From Takashimella koratensis (lineage: Eukaryota; Basidiomycota; Tremellomycetes; Trichosporonales; Tetragoniomycetaceae): a DNA stretch of 64,000 nt. Positions within the stretch are counted from its first letter, which is position 1. Each line of letters opens with the position of its first letter. The notes below the pieces were generated by a model. It was not told the DNA's origin. It ran no database searches and was given only the letters and a program-made list of their open reading frames with translations. The DNA lies in assembly GCA_003116875.1 (NCBI GenBank), contig BCKT01000006.1:186001-250000 (forward strand), given 5' to 3'. Below are positions 56,644 through 64,000 of the stretch, piece by piece. The translations under genes were made by a program, and so were the position numbers.

Positions 56644-58853
56644 TCGTTGGCTAAGGCGGGTAGGTGGGGTAAGGGGCTCGGGGCTTCTGTCCATATTCTT
56701 TGGTTCCCTCCATCTCTTTCGTGACTCTGCACCACCCACAACTTTTCCTACCCCATTTCCTGCCTATTGTTTTATCCTACCTATTCACATGATCTGCGAA
56801 ACGGGGCTTGATGTGGCCAGACTGAAGGGGAACGCTCAAACGTATGATGTCTGGAGATTATCTGATTACGAAAGGGGTTGAGGTTGGTAGGGGCTGGTAG
56901 GGGGTTTGGTCGGGGTCAATGTTTGGCGAGTACGTAGCGAAATGAATGTTATATGTCAGCTCAAGTTGATCGGGCTGCGCTGTGAGTGCCAAGATCAAGA
57001 CGGGTATCAGAAAAGTCACGAGCTGATCTGCTGATCTGCGGCGAGACTGGTAAAGTCTGGGGCAAGTGGCAGTAGAGCCGAGTCGCGAGTGGCAAAAGGT
57101 GCTTGTGGCGGTTGGAGGTGGGAGAAAAAACGAAAATGAACCCGCGTTGTCAAGGAGAAAAATGGAGGCCATGCCATCAAAGTTGTTTACCTTGACGACC
57201 GGACCTGGTGCTCTTCCCCTAGCCTGAGTCCTGTTCCCCTTGATACGCTGTCAGACAAAAGGAGCCTTGTGGTTGAATGGAATACACAAAGGACAGGGTC
57301 GAAGGGAGAGGGGGGGAGGGGGTGGGGGTAGGTCGGGAGGGCAGCTGAAGGAGAGGGGCAAAGGGGGCAGGGGGCCGGGAACGAGGGGACGAGGGGACGA
57401 GGGCAAGGTGCCGATATGATGTGTTGGAGCTCATTTCGGCTCGATGCCAGGAGTGATCGCGCCCAAATAAGATAGGCACCGAGCGGGGCTGTGGGCCGTG
57501 GAGTGTGATGCGACGCTGGTCGTTGAGGGGAGTGATGCTGCGGACGTCTGTTGGATCGTGTGGGTCTCGTTTCGTGTCGTGTCGTGTCCCGTGTCCCTTG
57601 TCTCCGGTCACTAACAAATCTTGGTCGCGTCGTTACTCGTCTCGTTGTCTTGCTGCTACTGCTGTTGTCTTGCTGCTGCTGTTGTTGTTGTTGTTGTTGC
57701 CGTCCTCTTTATATCTAGGTTAGCAAGGGGAGAAACTGACTTCATTGTTCATTCCCTACCTCAACCCAACCCCAGTTACGTCGCTTTACCACCGACTCGT
57801 CCCATCCTCCCCTACGCCCACATCGCACCCAGCCACACCAACACCTCCTTACCTCCTTGTCCACTGCATATCTCGCCTTCCTCGCCCTCGCCCTCGCACT
57901 TGGATTCCTTGCCACCACCATCCAGCCTTTCGTGCCCCCCTTCGCCCCCTTTACGCCTTTACCCGACCATTCCGTTCCATTTCTAGGTCCGTCCAACCTA
58001 CCAAACTCCCTTGTTCCCAAAAGCCTTCCACCTTCCACTCCTTCTTCCGTCCCTCGATACCTTTGTCCCCCTTCCCCTGCATCCCCTTGTCCACCGCGCT
58101 CACCTTGACTCCTCCTCCACCTCCTCCTCCTTTCCCCTCACCGTATCCTTCCTCAGATCTCGCTGACATCTCCCTTCATATAAAGGCTGACCAAATTGCA
58201 CCTTTTCATCTCATCCTTATTCCCTTGCCACCCACCAGCCGACCCACCGACCAACGCCTCCCCTTCCAACCCCTACTTTACCTCTCCACAACATCCTCTA
58301 GGCCCAGACCACCACCACCTTCACCGCCCTTTGGTTCAGTTCACACGCTTCCCAACTCCACTTGGACCACTTGGAACATTCATCACCACACATTCTAGGA
58401 CTGGTCCTGAGATCGACAGCCCTGCGCTCGAGTCAATCATCTCTTCTCATCTCCCACCGGCCCCACTTTCCCCTGCGATCTTGCTTGAGCTCGTGTTCGT
58501 TTGACTGCCGTGCCGATCCCTCTTCTCTCACCCTTTACACCCCACCACCCTCCTTCACGAAGCGACTTTGCAGCCTTCACCGAGTCACTTCACGGGCTAA
58601 CTATAAGTACTTGACGATCGACTAGTCACTTCTCCCCCCCCACTTTCTCCTTTTCCTCTTTCCCACACTTCACCGCCTCTACGTACTCCCTTCCGCCTTC
58701 ATTGCCCCCTTCTCAGTCCATCACCCCTCTACGTCCTTACCCCTTGGCTACACCCCCACCCATCCCTGCTCACCCTCACAACCCTCACTACCCACCGACC
58801 TAAACTCCACCACTTCCTCCGCAGTCTTGACCCCGCCCACACCCCGCCTCACC
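56644..58853. other. Long C/T-rich intergenic region
   Basis: 2.2 kb without supportable exons. The plus strand from 57720 on is strongly pyrimidine-biased and probably forms the promoter and long leader of the next small gene. A GTT trinucleotide repeat lies at 57679-57700. Confidence 0.55.
58179..58186 (+). promoter_or_regulatory. TATA box TATAAAGG, upstream of the gene at 58854
   Basis: CATATAAAGG identical to the element at 55279-55288, about 670 nt before the proposed ATG, followed by a C/T-rich leader. Confidence 0.45.
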
Positions 58854-59597
58854 ATGCTCGTCGAGACCATCGCTGGTCAGCTCACCACCCACACCGCCCA
58901 GCCATCGCCGACGTTCGCACCCGACTTTGACCAATACCTCGACGGGAGAGAAGATTTCACTTCGTCCCGTGTATCAGAGGACGATATGGCCGAGCTTTCT
59001 GGTGAGCTCTGTCGTTTTCCAAGTTCACCTCAGCTCTCTCTAAATCACTCTCTCTCTCCTCCACCCACAGACTCCCCGTCTACTCGTCCTTCAACGTCTC
59101 GACCTACCACTCCACTCGACCTTGTCCACCCTTCACACCCTGGTGGCGCACGTATGGCCCTCCCCATCGATCCAACATCCGGCCCCACCTCTTCCTCCCC
59201 AACCAAACCCGACGAGCCCCTCTCTCTCGCTCTCAAAGCTGGTCGTATCCTCGGCTTATCTCCGGGCACCCTCACCCATGCCCAGGCATGCCTCGAGTAC
59301 GCTCGCGAAGAAGTTCGACGGACCGCTGAGCCCCCATCCCCCGGTCCTTCCTTCGCCGCATCCGCGTCAGCTTCGGCTCTGGCTGCGCGGTCCAGGGTTA
59401 GTAAGATGATCAAAGGAGGGACTGGGGGTGGGCATGGGAAGACACCGAGTATCGTCCATATTGGGACAGGATCGAGAGAAGATGAAGAGAGGAGAGAGAG
59501 GAGAAGAAAAGCGGCGGATAGCGTTATTTATTGGCAGAGAGAGGTACAGAGGTTACAGGTACAGCCCCCGCCACGGGAACACAAGAGAAGGAGCTGA
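58854..59597 (+). CDS. Unknown Ser/Pro-rich protein with C-terminal charged helix
   Basis: Two exons, 58854-59001 and 59071-59597, give 224 residues; the 69-nt intron is in frame but has canonical ends (GTGAGC and CACCCACAG). The start reads MLVETIAGQLTTHTAQPSP, followed by PDFDQYLDGREDF and VSEDDMAELS. The centre has SLALKAGRILGLSPGTLTHA and QACLEYAREEVRRTAEP, a likely helical pair. A Gly-rich linker (KMIKGGTGGGHGKTPSI) precedes a strongly charged helix (REDEERRERRRKAADSVIYW). No domain is recognised. The gene-like composition and the single clean intron support it. Confidence 0.6.
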   Translation: MLVETIAGQLTTHTAQPSPTFAPDFDQYLDGREDFTSSRVSEDDMAELSGELCRFPSSPQLSLNHSLSPPPTDSPSTRPSTSRPTTPLDLVHPSHPGGARMALPIDPTSGPTSSSPTKPDEPLSLALKAGRILGLSPGTLTHAQACLEYAREEVRRTAEPPSPGPSFAASASASALAARSRVSKMIKGGTGGGHGKTPSIVHIGTGSREDEERRERRRKAADSVIYWQREVQRLQVQPPPREHKRRS

Positions 59598-60113
59598 GGT
59601 GGAAGGGGGGAGGGAGTAGAGGAGGTAGAGGTAGGAGTTAGAGTCAAACTTCGTGCGTCTGGTACCACGACCCCCACGCCATTGTTCACCTCTCCACATC
59701 GTTGTCCTTGTTGGCCACTATACATACTGTACAACGCAAGTCTATAGATCTGTGACTGTCTGTCTCTGCTTATACCTGCGGCTTTTAATCAACACACGAC
59801 CTGCACCTGAAGTCTTTGTTTGTACAGATACGACTGCAGTGCAGGTTTTAAGATTGTAAAGCATCCATGCATGTTATATCCTGTAACTGTAACCATGTCC
59901 TTTTGACAAGAGATGGTTATGGATTGGGTGGGTAAAGACTACAAACGAAAGAACGATGATACGACTATGGTCGTCCAAAATATACACAGAAAAACGTACT
60001 TGTTACAGTCCATGTCCATGGTGGTTCCTGTCCACGAGAAGCCTTGCTCCGCTTCCGCCGCCGTTTCTGCTCCTTCCGTCTACCATACCGCAGTCTGACC
60101 ATCCCCAATGCCC
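59598..60113. other. Intergenic region between the unknown gene and convergent TRK1
   Basis: A 516-nt spacer for two convergent 3' ends. No exon is visible. Confidence 0.6.
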
Positions 60114-63100
60114 CTATACGTCCTTGTCTCGCTCTCGTTCGCTCATCTCAATCGGCTCCGTAGTCACCTGTCCACCCATCCCTCCGAGCCCTAACGCGCC
60201 CGCCCCGCTCGCTCGTCTAGGAGACGAAGGCAACACAAACGTACCTCCTCCCCTTCCCCCTCCCCCACTCCCACTCCCACCCCCTCCCCCACTCCCACTC
60301 CCAACCCCGTTCCCGTTCCCCGTCCCATTCACGTTCGGACTAGGCGTACCCACGTTCCCGAACCCGAAGGCTACCGAGGATCCTCGGTGCGCCATCGATC
60401 CCGATCGGAGCGAATCAAGCGCCGTGAATGGACGAGGAGTTATTGGGGTAGGATTAGAAGAGTTGCGCCGGTCAATACGTGCGTATTCGTGAGGAAGGAG
60501 GATAGCTCTAGGTGGTGGTGGTTGTGGTGTCAGTAATGACAGTAAGACTGGATACAGATCCGAAACTTACCGGTCAATCGCGACGGGCAAACCTCGGTGA
60601 CGACCACGAAGCATGACAAAGATGACCTGTATCTAGATCAACAACGATCCTAACAGACCACCCATCTACGACTCGCGCCCAACACTCACGATCAATTTAG
60701 ATACTGTCGACAACTCTCCCGAGAATGAATAATTATTATTCGGTGTACCCATTGATAATCCAATCGTACTATACCCTGAAACACATTCAAAGATGATTCG
60801 AAAGACAGTAAACCAAGATGAAGTATCTGGGTTTAAAATTTTTCCGCGTTCCACGATACAGATTAGCCAAATTGCGATAGTTACGGGCCAGATATCGAAC
60901 GCTAGCTGACGACGCATATGCCAGGAGAGATAGTGCCTGAATGAGGGCAAAGGTGGGGGGATGGTGTCAGTTTGAGTCGAGGCATACGAGGATGGAATAG
61001 GGATCAAGGTATACGAGGATGGAATAGGGATCAAGGCAGAAAAAGACTTACCCGAAGGCTTCACGTCGACGACCCTTGAATTCAGGTTCGACAACTTGCT
61101 CAGCCTGTTCCTCGTGATACACTCCGAGTGCTGCAAGCATAATCATGAACATTGGTTCTCGATCTTTCCTACTCGATCCACCCACCTCGTTCCTCGTACA
61201 CGTTGGTAGCGCGGACAGACATGGCAATTGCTGCGGACAAATCAGCGCATCCACAACCATTGCAAAGTATCGGTGGCCGGTTGAAAAGATGACTTACGGT
61301 AGATGGCGACGTACATCAAGATCTGCAGCGTCAGGTTTATATCAAGATTCCGTCAGCGATACTTTCTGGGATGAGAGATCATTGTCCTGACCTACAACGT
61401 AGATGAACCTGAATAGACCTCTGTCAGTTCTGGATGCACCATGGAACCGTTCAAGTCTACAAATCGTAGAGCAGACTCACAGAGTTGCCGGGGCTAGTTC
61501 TGGGACAGCGACAACTCCAAACCCTGCCGCTCTAACACTCAGGCTTTGCAATAGCGCGCCTGAGAATTTCTCCCACGCTGACGGCAGGTCATCGAGAACT
61601 GGAAGACCGATATTGAGTACCAAGAAAGAGAACATCTCAACGCCGCTATAGTGAGCAGATGAAATGAGATGAGATGATTAGCTATTTGAAAAAGTTCAAG
61701 GACAAGCAGCTCACGTGAATGTGAAAAAGGCCAGGACAAGGTACCATGTCTGATGCGATGGGAAAAGGTACAGAAAACATCTGCAAGACCCGGAAACCCA
61801 GAGATCAGCTCTTACCACTTATTCATATCTACCTAATCCGCAAAGACTTACCGCCTCGGATGGTCCAGGAGGAAATGAAGACTCTCGTGGACATCACCTC
61901 TTCGGAAGATCTTCGTCCCTGTCCAAATCACCAGCCGAAGAGTCATTGGTAGCGCATGATTGCCCGCGATCTGAGCAATGTCCATTAGGTACACGAGGAT
62001 GTAACAGGTGACCAGCGGGAGCATACTTTGATCGACGAGGCTACGAGTCATGCACACCCCAATCGACGCAACAAAAAACAAACAAACAGGTCAGTCTCTT
62101 TTCGTGATGCTGGTCCCAAACATCATCTTTTTGACAGCGCAATCATCGACCCTACTCACGTGAATCCCGAACCAGTGTACGACGCGACAATTTGGATGAG
62201 TGAGAACCACTCCTTGCTAACTGTTGCCGCCTGTACACCTGGGGTCGCTTCGAACGCCTGATCCCAGAACCCAATCTGCGAGAAATAAATCACGAGAATG
62301 ATAAACGGGATGAGCTGGAAGGCGAGGATGTAGCCAAACACGAGCCAGCTCAACAACCTGAGTGACCGGTACTCGACTCCACCGAGCTGTTCGAGCGCTT
62401 CGTCGTCTAGCTCTTCAGTGAAAAATCGGCTGTTCCGTCCAATCACCAAATTCCCTAACGACTCTGGCATCCACTTTGCCGACTTGACACGTAACCAGCT
62501 CCCTACTTCTTCCTCGGCGGTGTGCAACCTGTCGCCTAGACTCCCGCGCTCGCCGTCGTGCCTCTCGTCGCGGGTAGAGATGATCGTGAGTCGTTTCTCG
62601 TCTCGAGTCAGCGCGCGGTGAAGCTGTTCTCGCGTTTTCATGGGGATCAATTGGCCGAGCATTTGGATAGGGTTAGGAAGCCCGCCAAAGCCAGTGTACA
62701 TCCCGTCGTCGAGCGCCGGGATGGACCGGGTAGCAGAGAGCGGTAGCTGTCGAATCGAGCTAGGCCGTCGGTCCCGATCTCTATCATCAGAGTCGATTGG
62801 CAGAGTCGCGGCATTGAAAAGCTCGAGTCGATTAGGAATCGGTCGGCCCACTGCTGTCCCGGGTTCACTCATGCTCATTGCCCGAGAGTGGTGGCGAATA
62901 CGTTGTCTGATCGCGGCAGGCGAGTCGGGAACGGGTGGTTCAGCAAGTCGGATCGTGCGTTCTTGCCTCAGCGTCTTGTCATGCAATAGCGGCGCCTCCC
63001 ACTGACTCGACGACCGCGGAGGCGATTGGTGCATTGTTTCGTGGTGCAGGATTCCCTGGGGTGGGCGAGGCGGGGACTCATCCCTTCCAACACCTGAGCT

Positions 63101-64000
63101 ACTCGCGCTGCTCTCTGGGTTGCTCTCCTTCGATGACACAGGATCGGACTCGGGTAGCGTCTCGAGTGGGTCGACACCGTGGGGACCGCTGAAGACATCG
63201 TCGGGACCGAGGAAAGGTGAAGGGTGTTGAACAGAGGTCCGAAGGGCGGTAATTGGGAAACCGATAGAGCGGGGGGACGGCAGGTGGTCTGACCCGTTAT
63301 CCAAGCTCACGCGATGTTGTCGCTCTTCTACGAAATCAACAATTGGCCGGGCGTCTCGTGGACCCGAGATTGGTCCCAGTTTCGTCATAGTCGACCGCCG
63401 CTTATCGACCCCATTATTGTTGTTATTGCCAGACATGGTGAAAGCTCTATCGAAGATTGTGTTCTTTCGCTCCATGATGGTATTGGTTCGTTTGAAGTGG
63501 TCGGCCCGGAGTAGCTCGAAACAGTGTTGACGAAAGAATCGTTTACGGACCATTACGACAACGAGGGAGACGACAGAGTAGTCGCCCGCGATCATAAGGA
63601 TGACAAGGAGGACTTGTTGAAATGGATGTAGGGCGGATACACTTTGGTCCGGCGGTCAGCTTCAGATCAAGTCGGGTCTAACAAAGGAGTCCACTTACTT
63701 GACCGTTACAAGACCAGTCACCCTAGGTATCTGTCAGCTTGGAAGATTATTCAAACTTTGTAAAGGTTATATAGCACAGACTTGGAGCCAGACCAATATC
63801 TGTACTCACGTCATAGCAGAGTAACATAAGAACAGGGAATCAATAAAGTAGACTTTTTGAACCCCCAAATCGGTACTGTTTGCATTCCCACTGGCTGATC
63901 CGTTGGCCGCGTAGAAGATACAGGCAAAGACGAGCGGCGTGATGGTGAATACCAGCAAGTGGGTGCGGAAGAAGTTGAAGTGTTTGAGAACGCGCGAGAT
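60114..64000 (-). CDS. TRK1: Trk1-type high-affinity potassium transporter (5' end outside window)
   Basis: The gene runs leftward from beyond 64000 to the stop at 60114. The window holds all four pore repeats of the Trk/HKT fold: FNFFRTHLLVFTITPLVFAC (first membrane helix) and VTGLVTVN (filter 1), YTGSGFTLVDQSM (filter 2), SVRAAGFGVVAVPELAPATL (filter 3) and ECVSGYSTIGLSMG (filter 4). Each keeps the key filter glycine. A long hydrophilic loop lies between repeats 1 and 2 (about 370 residues, Ser/Arg-rich; about 63500-62400), the hallmark of fungal Trk1. The protein ends in a Gly/Ser-rich cytoplasmic tail (about 60395-60114). It imports K+ across the plasma membrane. An intron near 60984-61037 holds a perfect 27-nt duplication. 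Only the extreme N-terminus is missing. Confidence 0.93.
60984..61037. repeat. 27-nt tandem duplication in a TRK1 intron
   Basis: Two adjacent near-identical 27-nt copies starting ATACGAGGATGGAATAGGGA, in an intron between the exons encoding the third and fourth pore repeats. Confidence 0.85.

Overview
The window is nuclear DNA of an intron-rich fungus. Genes are packed on both strands and split by introns of mostly 50-200 nt, with GTRNGT donors and CTNAC branch-like motifs before the acceptors. The families are fungal (Trk1-type K+ transporter, SMT3, URA7, BUD20, dynamitin, RBM25/Snu71, GPI12). The intron density, tiny exons, pyrimidine-rich leaders and overall style fit a basidiomycete, most likely a tremellomycete yeast-like fungus. 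That placement is inference from gene style, not from a marker gene. Exon boundaries below were set by hand: I required in-frame joins, canonical splice signals and family motifs. For most genes the exon lengths sum exactly to a multiple of three.

Layout. 0-9 kb: TANGO2 homologue, ribosomal protein uL23, a cysteine-free secreted protein with Kex2-type sites, a START-like protein, and a doubtful small membrane protein. 9-17 kb: a PP2C phosphatase (first coding exon is only the ATG) and a 19-exon long-chain acyl-CoA synthetase ending in a peroxisomal AKL signal. 17-21 kb: an NXT1/p15 mRNA-export factor and SUMO. 21-30 kb: a large DDT/WHIM/PHD-finger chromatin protein convergent with CTP synthase. 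30-41 kb: a type II membrane protein of unknown function, gluconokinase, GPI12 de-N-acetylase and an RBM25-like splicing factor. 41-46 kb: an accessory-looking block with three tandem, same-strand paralogues of a small secreted protein sharing one five-exon layout, followed by gene-poor DNA. 46-54 kb: compact housekeeping genes REX3, NDUFAF7, dynamitin and BUD20, in divergent/convergent pairs. 54-60 kb: repeat-rich DNA with a 94-nt run of C, plus two small unknown genes preceded by the same TATAAAGG box. 60-64 kb: the C-terminal part of a Trk1 K+ transporter that runs off the right edge.

Most of the window is a set of unrelated housekeeping genes, and I see no metabolic cluster. Points worth a second look: the secreted-protein array, in which two of three copies have a KR site directly before a conserved GxKLAxPVKLY block; the Kex2-type secreted precursor; several microexons (5, 7, 9, 14 and 15 nt); pyrimidine-rich minisatellites inside introns; CA microsatellites upstream of three genes; and the poly-C tract. 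I found no CRISPR array, no intact transposon, and no tRNA or rRNA gene.
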